A program made the position numbers and the translations under genes. From contig NZ_AP024749.1 of NCBI RefSeq assembly GCF_019702945.1, forward strand, positions 1,488,001 through 1,552,000: 64,000 bases of DNA, written 5' to 3'. Positions within the stretch are counted from its first letter, which is position 1, and every line of letters starts with the position of its first letter. Below are positions 25,086 to 33,400 of the stretch, in pieces. The notes under the pieces were generated by a model. The model was not told the origin of the DNA, made no database searches, and worked only from the letters and a program-made list of their open reading frames with translations. This DNA is from Flavobacterium okayamense. GTDB taxonomy: Bacteria > Bacteroidota > Bacteroidia > Flavobacteriales > Flavobacteriaceae.

Positions 25086-25775
25086 TTGGAAAAAATAATT
25101 CAAATAACCTCTGGAAGAGGGCCTGCAGAATGTACTTGGGTAGTAGCGCAAGTATTGAAAAAAGTGTTGCAAGAAGCCGAATCTTTTAATTTAAAAGCAA
25201 CGGTTTTGCAACACGAAGCAGGTTTGGAAAATGGAACGGTAGCTTCAGCTATGGTTCAAATTATAGGAAATGAAGCGGATGAATTTGTCGCTTCATGGGT
25301 AGGAACGATTCAATGGATTGGGAAAAGTAAGTTTCGAAAGTTTCACAAACGTAGCAATTGGTTTATTGGAATCTTTGAAGTAGAAGCCATTAATACCAAA
25401 GCTTTTTCGGAAAAAGACATTCAATACCAAGCGATGCGAAGTTCGGGAGCGGGCGGACAGCATTTGAACAAAGTGAGTTCGGCGATACGTGCTACGCATA
25501 TACCAACAGGAATTAGTGTGGTGAGTATGGATTCGCGTTCGCAACATCAAAATAAAAAATTGGCAACAGAACGTTTGTTGGTGAAATTAAATGAAGCACA
25601 ATTGGATGTGTTGAAGCAACAATTCCAAAGTCAGTGGATGAACCAAATGGCGGTTGAACGTGGTAATCCCATTCGTACGTTTGAGGGTTCCGATTTCAAG
25701 AAACTCAAAGTAGATAAAAAATTTAAACAGGAGCGACAGCGCCTTAAACGAGATTTAAAAAATGAAAAATATTGA
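25086..25775 (+). CDS. prfH: Release-factor-like protein PrfH
   Basis: The 229-residue protein starts with TTG and reads IQITSGRGPAECTWVV, the N-terminal signature of PrfH. It carries the peptidyl-hydrolysis motif GAGGQHLNK (GGQ at 123-125) followed by IRATHIPTGISV and SRSQHQNKK, as in RF1/RF2 domain 3. The stop-codon recognition domain is missing. Published work on PrfH shows it releases peptides from ribosomes cut in the 16S decoding loop so that RtcB2 can reseal the rRNA. Its last 14 bases overlap the next gene, so translation is coupled. Confidence 0.9.
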   Translation: MEKIIQITSGRGPAECTWVVAQVLKKVLQEAESFNLKATVLQHEAGLENGTVASAMVQIIGNEADEFVASWVGTIQWIGKSKFRKFHKRSNWFIGIFEVEAINTKAFSEKDIQYQAMRSSGAGGQHLNKVSSAIRATHIPTGISVVSMDSRSQHQNKKLATERLLVKLNEAQLDVLKQQFQSQWMNQMAVERGNPIRTFEGSDFKKLKVDKKFKQERQRLKRDLKNEKY

Positions 25776-26295
25776 TAAATACTTATTTCAAGCCTTGGAT
25801 AATTATCCGTATTGGTTGGAAGGAACGGTTGAGTCTTTAGATTATGCGTTATCGTATGATGCTAAAAATGTAACGGCTTTGTGTTTGTATGCTCGAATAG
25901 AAGCCGAACAATTGCAAAATTATGAAGCGGCAAAAAATTATTTTCAAGAAGCATTGGCTATTAACATTGATGCCGTTGCGGTGTATCCGTATTATTTGGA
26001 AACCTTGCTTTTAAATGAAGATTACGAGGAAGCTTCGAAATTAATTGATTTTGCCTTAACAATTAAAGGCATAAATAAAAAAACAATTTTGTTGAAAAAA
26101 GTACAACTGTTAGAACGTCAACAAGAGATAAAAGCGGCTTTACAATTAATGAAAGAAGTGAAATTATTCTCTTTTGATAGCGAAACTTATGAAGTGGAAC
26201 AATTGGAAACCCGATTAAAAGCGAAAAAAGAATTGTTACAACCTAAGAAGAAATCCAAGAAAAAGAAAACGGATAAAAAAGGCAAGAAGAAATGA
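25762..26295 (+). CDS. TPR-like protein with lysine-rich tail
   Basis: The 177-residue protein is helical with TPR-like pairs (NVTALCLYARIEAEQLQNYE; AKNYFQEALAINIDAVAVYP). It ends in a strongly basic tail rich in KKK. No signal peptide or span is seen. It overlaps prfH and closes the rtcB operon before a terminator. The basic tail could contact RNA or ribosomes; that is only a guess. The context makes it a candidate accessory factor, but TPR genes are common and the link may be incidental. Confidence 0.7.
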   Translation: MKNIDKYLFQALDNYPYWLEGTVESLDYALSYDAKNVTALCLYARIEAEQLQNYEAAKNYFQEALAINIDAVAVYPYYLETLLLNEDYEEASKLIDFALTIKGINKKTILLKKVQLLERQQEIKAALQLMKEVKLFSFDSETYEVEQLETRLKAKKELLQPKKKSKKKKTDKKGKKK

Positions 26296-26296
26296 T

Positions 26297-26322
26297 AAAA
26301 CCAGCTGTAAGGCTGGTTTTTT
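26297..26322 (+). terminator. Intrinsic terminator of the rtcB operon
   Basis: AAAACCAGC-TGTAAG-GCTGGTTTTTT forms a clean stem with a T run. Confidence 0.85.
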
Positions 26323-26350
26323 GGTTTAATTGATATTGTTTTTAGAATGA

Positions 26351-28480
26351 TTACTCTTCTAGTAAAACCTCTAAAATACTAATCGCGGCATCGCTAATTT
26401 TAGTTCCAGGACCAAAAACTGCAACGGCACCGGCGTCGAATAAATATTGGTAGTCTTGTGCTGGGATAACTCCTCCAACAATTACCATAATATCTTCTCT
26501 TCCGTATTTTTTCAATTCTTCAATAACTTGAGGAACTAAAGTTTTGTGTCCCGCCGCTAAAGAAGAAACGCCTAAAATGTGTACGTCGTTTTCTACCGCT
26601 TGTTTGGCAGCTTCTTGTGGTGTTTGGAATAAGGGACCAATGTCTACGTCAAAACCTACATCGGCATAACCTGTTGCTACTACTTTAGCACCACGATCGT
26701 GACCGTCTTGTCCCATTTTGGCAATCATAATTCTTGGGCGACGTCCCTCTTTTTTAGCAAAGGCATCTGCTAATTGTTTTGCTTTTTCAAAGCTTTCGTC
26801 GTTTTTAATTTCTTTACTATACACGCCACTAAAACTTCTAATTTGTGCTTTGTATCTTCCGAAAACAGTTTCTAAAGCATCGCTAATTTCACCTAAAGTA
26901 GCTCTGTTGCGTGCTGCATCTACTGCTAAATCTAATAAGTTACCGTTTCCTGTTTTGGCACATTCGGTTAGTTTGTCTAAACATTCGGCAACTTTTGCGT
27001 TATCACGCGTTGCTTTTATTTGATCCAATCGCTCGATTTGTTGTTTACGAACAGTTTGGTTATCTACTTCTAAAATATGTAACGGATCTTCTTTCTCTAA
27101 ACGGTATTTGTTAACGCCAACAATAATATCTTGTCCGCTATCAATACGGGCTTGTTTACGAGCCGCCGCTTCTTCAATTCTTAGTTTCGGAATTCCAGCT
27201 TCAATGGCTTTCGTCATACCGCCTAATTCTTCTACTTCTTCCATTAAAGCCCAAGCTTTTTCGGCAATTTCAGCTGTTAAACTTTCTACGTAATAACTTC
27301 CTGCCCAAGGATCAACGGTTTTACAGATTTTCGTTTCTTCTTGTAAGTAGATTTGTGTATTACGAGCAATACGCGCAGAGAAATCGGTTGGTAAAGCAAT
27401 CGCTTCGTCCAATGCATTCGTGTGTAACGATTGTGTTCCGCCAAATGCTGCTGCAGCTGCTTCAATTGCCGTACGAGCCACATTGTTAAAAGGATCTTGC
27501 TCCGTTAAACTCCAACCTGAAGTTTGACAATGCGTACGTAAGGCTAATGATTTATCGTCTTTTGGATTGAATTGTTTCAATAATTTTGCCCAAAGCATAC
27601 GACCAGCACGCATTTTTGCAATTTCCATGAAATGATTCATTCCGATTGCCCAGAAAAACGAAAGGCGAGGAGCGAAGGTATCAATATCCATTCCGGCAGC
27701 AATTCCAGTACGAATGTATTCCAAACCATCGGCTAAAGTGTATGCCAACTCAATATCGGCAGTAGCACCTGCTTCTTGCATATGGTAACCCGAAATAGAA
27801 ATCGAGTTGAATTTCGGCATGTTTTTACTCGTATATTCGAAAATATCGGCAATGATTTTCATCGAAGGCGTTGGTGGATAAATATAAGTATTTCGCACCA
27901 TAAATTCCTTCAAAATATCATTCTGAATCGTTCCTGATAATAGGTTAGGAGCAACGCCTTGTTCTTCCGCAGCCACGATGTAGAATGCCATGATAGGTAA
28001 AACCGCACCATTCATGGTCATCGAAACCGACATTTCACCTAATGGAATTTGGTCGAAAAGAACTTTCATATCTTCTACCGAGTCGATAGCAACTCCAGCT
28101 TTTCCAACGTCACCCACCACTCGTTCATGATCAGAATCGTAACCCCTGTGTGTCGCTAAATCGAAGGCTACTGAAAGTCCTTTTTGTCCAGCCGCTAAGT
28201 TTCTTCTGTAAAAAGCATTACTTTCTTCCGCAGTTGAAAATCCTGCATACTGACGAATTGTCCAAGGTCGGCGAACGTACATGGTAGCATAAGGTCCGCG
28301 TAAATTTGGCGCAAAACCAGCTGCAAAACCAATGTGTTCTAAATTTTGAATATCTTCTTCAGAATAACTTGGTTTAACTTCAATTCCTTCAGCAGTTGTG
28401 AAGTTCTCGACTCCGCTCGAACTGACAGCTTCTGATTTTGTACTTTTTACTATCTGTAAATCTTGTATATTTTTTCTCAT
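26351..28480 (-). CDS. mutB: Methylmalonyl-CoA mutase, large (B12-binding) subunit
   Basis: The 709-residue enzyme interconverts methylmalonyl-CoA and succinyl-CoA with adenosylcobalamin. The catalytic barrel begins near [20 protein letters not shown]. The cobalamin domain near the end has [14 protein letters not shown] (DxHxxG), [12 protein letters not shown] and GGVIPAQDY. Residues 18-27 ([10 protein letters not shown]) are encoded by a copy of a dispersed intergenic repeat lying in the variable N-terminal linker. The start is 2 bases after the small-subunit stop. The GTPase chaperone gene meaB is at 59-60 kb. In the literature this subunit is also called MutA, ScpA or MCM-alpha. Confidence 0.95.
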   Translation of the reverse strand: MRKNIQDLQIVKSTKSEAVSSSGVENFTTAEGIEVKPSYSEEDIQNLEHIGFAAGFAPNLRGPYATMYVRRPWTIRQYAGFSTAEESNAFYRRNLAAGQKGLSVAFDLATHRGYDSDHERVVGDVGKAGVAIDSVEDMKVLFDQIPLGEMSVSMTMNGAVLPIMAFYIVAAEEQGVAPNLLSGTIQNDILKEFMVRNTYIYPPTPSMKIIADIFEYTSKNMPKFNSISISGYHMQEAGATADIELAYTLADGLEYIRTGIAAGMDIDTFAPRLSFFWAIGMNHFMEIAKMRAGRMLWAKLLKQFNPKDDKSLALRTHCQTSGWSLTEQDPFNNVARTAIEAAAAAFGGTQSLHTNALDEAIALPTDFSARIARNTQIYLQEETKICKTVDPWAGSYYVESLTAEIAEKAWALMEEVEELGGMTKAIEAGIPKLRIEEAAARKQARIDSGQDIIVGVNKYRLEKEDPLHILEVDNQTVRKQQIERLDQIKATRDNAKVAECLDKLTECAKTGNGNLLDLAVDAARNRATLGEISDALETVFGRYKAQIRSFSGVYSKEIKNDESFEKAKQLADAFAKKEGRRPRIMIAKMGQDGHDRGAKVVATGYADVGFDVDIGPLFQTPQEAAKQAVENDVHILGVSSLAAGHKTLVPQVIEELKKYGREDIMVIVGGVIPAQDYQYLFDAGAVAVFGPGTKISDAAISILEVLLEE
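28401..28428 (-). repeat. Dispersed repeat, copy 3, inside the mutase coding region
   Basis: On the minus strand the bases read GTCAGTTCGAGCGGAGTCGAG then AACTTC. The core is identical to the two intergenic copies and it lies in frame within the mutase N-terminal linker, encoding about residues 19-27. The reading frame stays open across it. Confidence 0.75.
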
Positions 28481-28482
28481 GA

Positions 28483-29847
28483 TTATTGCTCTTGAGATAA
28501 ACGTTCTTGTTCTAATTTTTCGGCTAATCTTCTCTCAATAATAGGAGTAATCAGCGTTTTTCTTGGATTTTGTTTCACAAACGGATACAATTCCAAATCA
28601 TCTTTCATTCGGTCGTTTTTGTTAGGATATTTATTGGTTCCTAATAAAACTTCTTTTCCGTTGTCAAACAATTCTTGTTCTTTATCGGCACTTTCTTTAA
28701 TTTTTCGTTGAATAGTTCCTTCGATTAATTGTGTAATGAAGCCACCATTTGCTTCAATATCTTTAAATAATGCTAAGGCTTTTTCGGCTAATTGTTCGGT
28801 TAAGATTTCAATATAATAAGCGCCATCAGCAGGATTATCTACTTTATCGAAATAGCTTTCGTTCTTTAAAACTAATAATTGATTACGTGAAATTCTATCG
28901 CCAAACTCGTTGTCTTTATGGTAAATGGCATCGTAAGGTAAATTACTTACTTCATTAGCTCCGCCAAGAATTGCCGACATACATTCAGTTGTAGTACGCA
29001 ACATATTTACATTGTAATCATAAAGTGTTTTGTTGCGTTTCGTAGGAACTGCAACAATTTTACAATCTAACTTATGGTTGTATGCTGAAGCTAGCGTATT
29101 GAATAAAATACGTAAAGCACGAAGTTTAGCAATTTCGAAGAAATAGTTAGAACCTACAGCAACTTCAAAAGTAATAGGTTGTTTTATCGTTTCAATTCTA
29201 TTAAAGTACTCGTTTACATGTGCTAGTGCATAAGCCAATTGCTGTACCATATTAGCACCAGCATTTTGGTAACTCGTAGTATTAATACTTAAGAAAGGAA
29301 TTTTATTTTTTTGATTGATGGTGTTAAGTTGGTCAAAATCTTTTTCCAAGTTTTCAAACCAATTTCCATCTTTAACTAAATGACCAATTGAATCGAGTTG
29401 TATTGTAAAATGAGCTTGATTTTGAAGCGCAAAAGTTTCTAATTTTTGAACGAAATCGATTGAAAGAAAAGGTAAATAAAAAGAATACTTATTATTTTCT
29501 AGAGGAAGATTTTGCATTAACTCTTCAATCGAAATGTTTTCGTTTTCTAAAGTAAAGCGTATAGTTTCAGCACCACGATTTAAAACGTCTTTTGCTTTTA
29601 TATTAGATTTTGCAACATCGTGTACATAAATATCTTGTAGAATTTGAAATGTTGTATTTTGTGTTTCAACAGCTACATTATTTTCAAACTCGTCATTATG
29701 ATAAAAAGGTTTTACTTTAATACCTTCTAAGCTTTCCCAAACCAAAGTGTCGTTATAATCGGCACCTTTTAGTTCGACTTGTATTTTTTGTTTCCATTCT
29801 TTTGAAGATACATTTGTAAACTCTTCAAATAACTTTTCCTTTGCCAT
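28483..29847 (-). CDS. mutA: Methylmalonyl-CoA mutase, small subunit
   Basis: The 454-residue protein resembles the mutase barrel: [18 protein letters not shown] at the start, later [22 protein letters not shown] and [20 protein letters not shown]. It ends after the barrel and has no C-terminal cobalamin-binding Rossmann domain, which the longer small subunits of actinobacteria keep in degenerate form. It forms a heterodimer with the large subunit. It lies 25 bases after the FtsB-like gene and 2 bases before the large subunit gene. Confidence 0.92.
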   Translation of the reverse strand: MAKEKLFEEFTNVSSKEWKQKIQVELKGADYNDTLVWESLEGIKVKPFYHNDEFENNVAVETQNTTFQILQDIYVHDVAKSNIKAKDVLNRGAETIRFTLENENISIEELMQNLPLENNKYSFYLPFLSIDFVQKLETFALQNQAHFTIQLDSIGHLVKDGNWFENLEKDFDQLNTINQKNKIPFLSINTTSYQNAGANMVQQLAYALAHVNEYFNRIETIKQPITFEVAVGSNYFFEIAKLRALRILFNTLASAYNHKLDCKIVAVPTKRNKTLYDYNVNMLRTTTECMSAILGGANEVSNLPYDAIYHKDNEFGDRISRNQLLVLKNESYFDKVDNPADGAYYIEILTEQLAEKALALFKDIEANGGFITQLIEGTIQRKIKESADKEQELFDNGKEVLLGTNKYPNKNDRMKDDLELYPFVKQNPRKTLITPIIERRLAEKLEQERLSQEQ

Positions 29848-29872
29848 TGGTATTTATTAAATGGTTAAAAGT

Positions 29873-30214
29873 TTAAAAATCGGTTTGTTCTTCCTGTTTT
29901 TCGCCTTCATACTCTATTATATATATGTCTTCATTTTCGCGCTTCATATAGTATTTTTCTCGAGCGTATTTTTCAATTTGATCAGGATTTTTAAGTTTTT
30001 TTATACGAATACTATCTTTTTTTATTTCGGTTTTATAGTATTCGATATTGTCTTCTAATTCGTCGATTTCCTTATTTAAGACACGATGTTCAAGATAAGA
30101 ATAATTATCTAAAAAAAGTATCCATATAATAAATCCTAAAAGTACTAAAGCATATCTGTTTCCTAAATATCTTAGAAAAGGGTATTTGTTTAGTATGTCT
30201 TTTATTTTTTTCAA
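29873..30214 (-). CDS. Septum formation initiator family protein (FtsB/DivIC-like)
   Basis: The 113-residue protein has one membrane span (about 20-37, YALVLLGFIIWILFL). A coiled coil of heptads (LNKEIDELEDNIEYYKTEI) follows, then LKNPDQIEKYAREKYYMKR, the family's conserved end. FtsB/DivIC proteins bridge FtsL/FtsQ in the divisome. The start is TTG in the junction TAATTG directly after the udk stop; no ATG is nearby. It lies between udk and the mutase genes in one operon. Confidence 0.88.
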   Translation of the reverse strand: MKKIKDILNKYPFLRYLGNRYALVLLGFIIWILFLDNYSYLEHRVLNKEIDELEDNIEYYKTEIKKDSIRIKKLKNPDQIEKYAREKYYMKRENEDIYIIEYEGEKQEEQTDF

Positions 30215-30823
30215 TTAACGAATTCGTTGTTTAATTACTGCACGAACTACATCAATGGCAACAGTGTTGTATTTATCATTTGGAATGATAATATCTGCGT
30301 AATTCTTTGTAGGTTCAATAAATTGCTGATGCATTGGTTTTAAAGTGTTTTGATATCTATTTAAAACTTCTTCCATGTCACGACCACGTTCAGCAATATC
30401 ACGTTTTAAACGACGAATTAATCGTTCGTCAGAATCGGCATGAACGAAAATTTTAATATCAAACATTTCACGAAGCTCAGGATTGGTTAGAATTAGAATT
30501 CCTTCTACAATCATAACTTTTCTAGGATGAGTTACAATTACGTCGTCTGTTCTGTCGTGAGTTACAAAAGAATAAACAGGCTGTTCGATAATTTGTCCAG
30601 CTTTTAATTCTTTTAGATGTTGTACTAATAAATCAAAATCGATAGCACGAGGATGATCAAAGTTGATTTTTGTACGTTCTTCGTATGATAAATGATGTGT
30701 TTCTTTATAATATGAATCTTGAGAAATAATTCCAACTTCAGTAGCTGGTAATTCATTCATAATTTGATGAACTACAGTTGTTTTTCCGCTTCCTGTTCCT
30801 CCTGCAATACCAATAATTAGCAT
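30215..30823 (-). CDS. udk: Uridine kinase
   Basis: The enzyme phosphorylates uridine and cytidine in pyrimidine salvage. The 202-residue protein has Walker A GGTGSGKTTVVHQI, SQDSYYKETHHLS (substrate Asp), NFDHPRAIDFDLL and VEGILILTNPELR. This is the standard order and length of bacterial Udk. It heads the operon udk, FtsB-like gene, mutA, mutB, with a -7 box about 30 bases upstream. Confidence 0.95.
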   Translation of the reverse strand: MLIIGIAGGTGSGKTTVVHQIMNELPATEVGIISQDSYYKETHHLSYEERTKINFDHPRAIDFDLLVQHLKELKAGQIIEQPVYSFVTHDRTDDVIVTHPRKVMIVEGILILTNPELREMFDIKIFVHADSDERLIRRLKRDIAERGRDMEEVLNRYQNTLKPMHQQFIEPTKNYADIIIPNDKYNTVAIDVVRAVIKQRIR

Positions 30824-30850
30824 AGTTGTATTGTTTTGTTAAATATTTGG

Positions 30851-30858
30851 CAAATTTA
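30851..30858 (-). promoter_or_regulatory. Probable -7 box for udk operon
   Basis: The minus strand reads TAAATTTG, matching TAnnTTTG. It lies 28 bases before the udk ATG. Confidence 0.5.
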
Positions 30859-30936
30859 CATATTTGAAATGAATTTTTACTTTTTTAAAAATTTTAAAAT
30901 AATTGGTTTTTTATTTGTTGGAGATAATTTTAATAG

Positions 30937-30944
30937 TATATTTG
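30937..30944 (+). promoter_or_regulatory. -7 box of the tRNA-Pro gene
   Basis: TATATTTG matches TAnnTTTG and lies 12 bases before the mature tRNA 5' end. Confidence 0.6.
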
Positions 30945-30956
30945 CACCCACAAATT

Positions 30957-31031
30957 CGGGGTGTAGCGTAGCCCGGTCATCGCGCCTGGTTTGGGACCAG
31001 GAGGTCGCAGGTTCGAATCCTGCCACCCCGA
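30957..31031 (+). tRNA. tRNA-Pro, anticodon TGG
   Basis: The acceptor arms CGGGGTG and CACCCCG pair fully, with discriminator A at 31031. The anticodon arm is CCTGG-TTTGGGA-CCAGG with anticodon TGG. The T arm is GCAGG-TTCGAAT-CCTGC. CCA is not encoded. The gene is followed at once by a terminator and by a GIY-YIG nuclease gene. A second copy of its 3' part lies beyond that gene. Confidence 0.96.
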
Positions 31032-31045
31032 CAAAAGCCTTCTCA
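31002..31045 (+). repeat. 44-bp direct repeat, copy in the intact tRNA
   Basis: Begins at AGGTCGCAGG directly after the anticodon stem and ends in the terminator stem TTCTCA. Confidence 0.9.
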
Positions 31046-31064
31046 ATTTTGAGGAGGCTTTTTT
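31035..31064 (+). terminator. Intrinsic terminator behind tRNA-Pro
   Basis: AAGCCTTCTC-AATTTT-GAGGAGGCTT pairs with one G-U and is followed by T. It would end the tRNA transcript before the nuclease gene. Confidence 0.8.
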
Positions 31065-31077
31065 ATTTATGGTAGTT

Positions 31078-31326
31078 ATGTTTTATACTTACATTTTATT
31101 CAGTACAAAGACACATAAGTATTACGTTGGTCAAACTAATAATTTATCTGATAGATTATTCAGACATAATTCAGGACAACAAGTTTCAACTAAAAATGGT
31201 ATTCCTTGGATTTTGATTGTTTCTTTTGATTTTTCAACGAGAAAGGAAGCGGTTTATTTGGAAACTAAAATTAAGAAAAGAGGTATTAAAAGATTTTTAA
31301 TTGATAATGATTTATTAGAACAATAA
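31078..31326 (+). CDS. GIY-YIG nuclease family protein (UPF0213-like)
   Basis: The 82-residue protein begins MFYTYILFS (the GIY half) and continues KYYVGQTNNLSDRLFRHN (the YIG half with catalytic Arg). It ends with KEAVYLETKIKKRG containing the catalytic Glu. This is the complete small single-domain nuclease. An in-frame reading extends back through the tRNA, but that part is tRNA sequence and not protein; I place the start at ATG 31078, with another ATG at 31069. Its substrate is unknown. It is enclosed by direct repeats of the tRNA 3' end. Confidence 0.85.
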   Translation: MFYTYILFSTKTHKYYVGQTNNLSDRLFRHNSGQQVSTKNGIPWILIVSFDFSTRKEAVYLETKIKKRGIKRFLIDNDLLEQ

Positions 31327-31347
31327 TAGCGTCCCGCAAGGGCGGGA

Positions 31348-31391
31348 AGGTCGCAGGTTCGAATCCTGCCACCCCGACAAAAGCCTTCTCA
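31348..31391 (+). repeat. 44-bp direct repeat, displaced tRNA-Pro 3' copy
   Basis: Identical to 31002-31045. It includes a full T arm and acceptor 3' strand but has no 5' acceptor partner or D arm before it, so it is a tRNA remnant. Confidence 0.9.
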
Positions 31392-31412
31392 TTTATGAGA
31401 AGGCTTTTTTAT
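31381..31412 (+). terminator. Intrinsic terminator behind the tRNA remnant
   Basis: AAGCCTTCTCA-TTTA-TGAGAAGGCTT with a T run. The left arm is shared with the first terminator, while the right arm has changed so that it still pairs (here perfectly). Confidence 0.85.
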
Positions 31413-31477
31413 TGAAATAATCAATTGTAAAATAGTTTTTTGTAATCTTAATAACACTTTTATTATTTCAAATTTCT

Positions 31478-31485
31478 TACTTTTG
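31478..31485 (+). promoter_or_regulatory. -7 box of trxB
   Basis: TACTTTTG matches TAnnTTTG, 22 bases before the trxB ATG. Confidence 0.5.
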
Positions 31486-31507
31486 AAACTCAAAAAAATA
31501 ATACAAT

Positions 31508-32455
31508 ATGTCAAATTCTATAGAAAGAGTAAAATGTTTAATAATAGGCTCTGGTCCTGCAGGTTATACTGCAGCAATTTATGCAGCTAGAGCAAATATG
31601 TTTCCAGTATTATACCAAGGTCAGCAACCAGGAGGTCAATTAACAACTACAAATGAAGTTGAAAATTTTCCTGGATATCCTGATGGAATTACTGGCCCTG
31701 AAATGATGGTACAATTACAAGCACAAGCAACTCGTTTTGGTACAGATATCCGTGATGGATGGGCAACAAAAGTTGATTTTTCAGGAGAAGTACACAAAGT
31801 TTGGATAAATGATACAATTGAAATACATGCTGATACAGTTATTATTTCTACAGGTGCTTCTGCAAAATATTTAGGTTTAGAATCAGAGCAACATTATTTA
31901 AAATTAGGTGGTGGAGTTTCAGCTTGTGCGGTTTGTGATGGTTTCTTTTATAGAAATCAAGAAGTTGTAATCGTAGGAGCAGGAGATAGTGCTTGTGAAG
32001 AAGCTCACTATTTATCTCATATTTGTAAAAAAGTAACCATGTTAGTTAGAAGTGATGTTTTTAGAGCTTCTAAAATTATGGAAGAGCGTGTGCGTAAAAC
32101 GCCAAATATTGAAATTTTAATGCATACTGAAACAGATGAGGTTTTAGGTGACGGACAAGTAGTTACTGGTGTTAGAGCTAAAAATAGAGCGACAGGAGAA
32201 GTTACTGAAATTCCTGCAACTGGTTTCTTTGTCGCTATTGGACACAAGCCAAATACAGATATTTTTGCAGATTATTTAGATTTAGACGAAACAGGATACA
32301 TTAAAAATATTCCAGGTACTGCAAAAACAAATGTGCCAGGTGTATTTGTTGGCGGAGACGCAGCAGATCATGTGTATCGTCAGGCAATTACTGCTGCTGG
32401 AACTGGTTGTATGGCGGCTTTAGATGCAGAACGTTATCTAGCTTCGAAAGAGTAA
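31508..32455 (+). CDS. trxB: Thioredoxin reductase
   Basis: TrxB passes electrons from NADPH through FAD to thioredoxin. The 315-residue protein has the FAD-binding IIGSGPAGYTAAIYAARA, the redox pair CAVCDGFFY, the NADPH-binding VVIVGAGDSACEEA and the C-terminal FAD contact GVFVGGDAADHVYRQ. Length and order are standard. It is monocistronic with its own promoter and terminator. No thioredoxin gene is adjacent. Confidence 0.97.
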   Translation: MSNSIERVKCLIIGSGPAGYTAAIYAARANMFPVLYQGQQPGGQLTTTNEVENFPGYPDGITGPEMMVQLQAQATRFGTDIRDGWATKVDFSGEVHKVWINDTIEIHADTVIISTGASAKYLGLESEQHYLKLGGGVSACAVCDGFFYRNQEVVIVGAGDSACEEAHYLSHICKKVTMLVRSDVFRASKIMEERVRKTPNIEILMHTETDEVLGDGQVVTGVRAKNRATGEVTEIPATGFFVAIGHKPNTDIFADYLDLDETGYIKNIPGTAKTNVPGVFVGGDAADHVYRQAITAAGTGCMAALDAERYLASKE

Positions 32456-32472
32456 TAAATTTTAAGATATTA

Positions 32473-32500
32473 AAAATCCCGCTTTTAGCGGGATTTTTTT
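32473..32500 (+). terminator. Intrinsic terminator between trxB and the cytochrome gene
   Basis: AAATCCCGC-TTTTA-GCGGGATTTTTTT is a strong stem with T run for trxB. The end of the minus-strand cytochrome gene reaches its edge. Confidence 0.85.
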
Positions 32501-32897
32501 ATTGTTTCAAGTAGTCATATAAACTTTCTATATCTTCTTTATCTAAGTTATTTGAAAAAGTAGCTATATGATATACTTTTTTAAAAGTTTTTACTTTAGT
32601 AGTATCAATTTGATTTTTAAAAGTTAGCCAAGTTTTTAATTTTATCGAATCTATATTTGCCAATGCGGGTCCAGTCATATTTTTATGAAGCCTATGACAA
32701 GCTGAACAATTAGAATCGAATATTTCTTTTCCTTTGTTTTCGTTTTCAGTCAAACTAATTGTTCCACAAATTAAAGTTGGTTCAGGAGTAGCACAATTTA
32801 ATTTTTGCGCATTATTTTGTAAGGTAAAAATGATAAAAATAACGGATAAGAATGTCAATATTGAAAAAATAAATATGTAAATTCTTAATCTTTTCAT
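32499..32897 (-). CDS. Small membrane-anchored cytochrome c
   Basis: The 132-residue protein has an N-terminal signal anchor (IFIFSILTFLSVIFIIF) and one haem site CSACHRLH in the middle. GPAL and a predicted distal helix YDYLKQ at the end complete a class I cytochrome c of minimal size. It likely carries electrons on the periplasmic side. Its ATG overlaps the stop of the upstream gene by 4 bases, so the two are coupled. Confidence 0.82.
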   Translation of the reverse strand: MKRLRIYIFIFSILTFLSVIFIIFTLQNNAQKLNCATPEPTLICGTISLTENENKGKEIFDSNCSACHRLHKNMTGPALANIDSIKLKTWLTFKNQIDTTKVKTFKKVYHIATFSNNLDKEDIESLYDYLKQ

Positions 32898-33400
32898 TGT
32901 TTAAGAAGCCTAGCTCTTTGTGTTCCTAATATAGGATATACTTTTACAGTTGGAATTTCTTCTGTTCCTTTTCCGGTAGTTTCTACTTTATTGGTATTGG
33001 TAAACATAATTTCAAAATCCATGTAGTCGTCATAGAATTTTTCAGTAGTTGTAATTAAACTTCCATTAACTTCAAACATTGAAAATATTCCATTATCGAA
33101 AACTGATGCCTGTAAAAGAATACCATTGTTTTCGTCAATAATGTATTGACCTTTCGCTTTGTCTTTTTCGATTAAAAAATAATTTCGAGGTTGATTATTG
33201 TAAACCAAAACATATTTGTAAGTTCCTATAGTATCTGTTTTAGTAAAGTGAAATTCCATATCAATTTCTTGTTTACCTTTCGCGCTAACGATTTCTAATT
33301 TACCTTTGTAATTCCCCAGAAAGTCATCAGGAAAATTCTTTTCTTGACCAAAACTTAGTCCGAAAGTTAGAAAACTTACTATGTATAGGAATAATTTCAA
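32894..33400 (-). CDS. Secreted hypothetical protein, beta-rich
   Basis: The 168-residue protein has a signal peptide (KLFLYIVSFLTFGLSFG, then Q). The body has alternating hydrophobic strands, e.g. GNYKGKLEIVSAKGKQEIDM and YKYVLVYNNQPRNYF, like a lipocalin- or THAP4-type barrel, but I cannot name a family. The start is TTG in the junction TAATTG behind the GIN-domain gene. It is followed with overlap by the cytochrome gene. Confidence 0.65.
   Translation of the reverse strand: MKLFLYIVSFLTFGLSFGQEKNFPDDFLGNYKGKLEIVSAKGKQEIDMEFHFTKTDTIGTYKYVLVYNNQPRNYFLIEKDKAKGQYIIDENNGILLQASVFDNGIFSMFEVNGSLITTTEKFYDDYMDFEIMFTNTNKVETTGKGTEEIPTVKVYPILGTQRARLLKQ

Larger units (their letters stand above)
31002..31391 (+). 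mobile_element. Candidate tRNA-linked GIY-YIG cassette bounded by 44-bp direct repeats
   Basis: The 44 bases from 31002 to 31045 (tRNA variable loop, T arm, acceptor 3' strand and the left part of the terminator) recur exactly at 31348-31391. The nuclease gene lies between. The second copy starts exactly after a different hairpin, TCCCGC-AAGG-GCGGGA (31332-31347), which stands where the anticodon arm would be. It is therefore not a working tRNA. The layout looks like an insertion or segmental duplication at the tRNA that restored the 3' half. No integrase is present. That it is mobile is inference. Confidence 0.5.

Noticed and set aside
23105..26295. Reading the nucleotidyltransferase-like gene and its neighbours as a toxin-antitoxin pair
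   Set aside because: No partner of MNT/HEPN or AbiEi type is adjacent, and the neighbours are clear RNA-repair genes. The idea is kept only as an alternative for the single gene.
30836..31075. Plus-strand frames reading through the tRNA-Pro gene, one continuing in frame into the GIY-YIG gene
   Set aside because: The sequence is a well-formed tRNA followed by a terminator. Its translation in any frame is meaningless, and the nuclease domain begins only at ATG 31069 or 31078.
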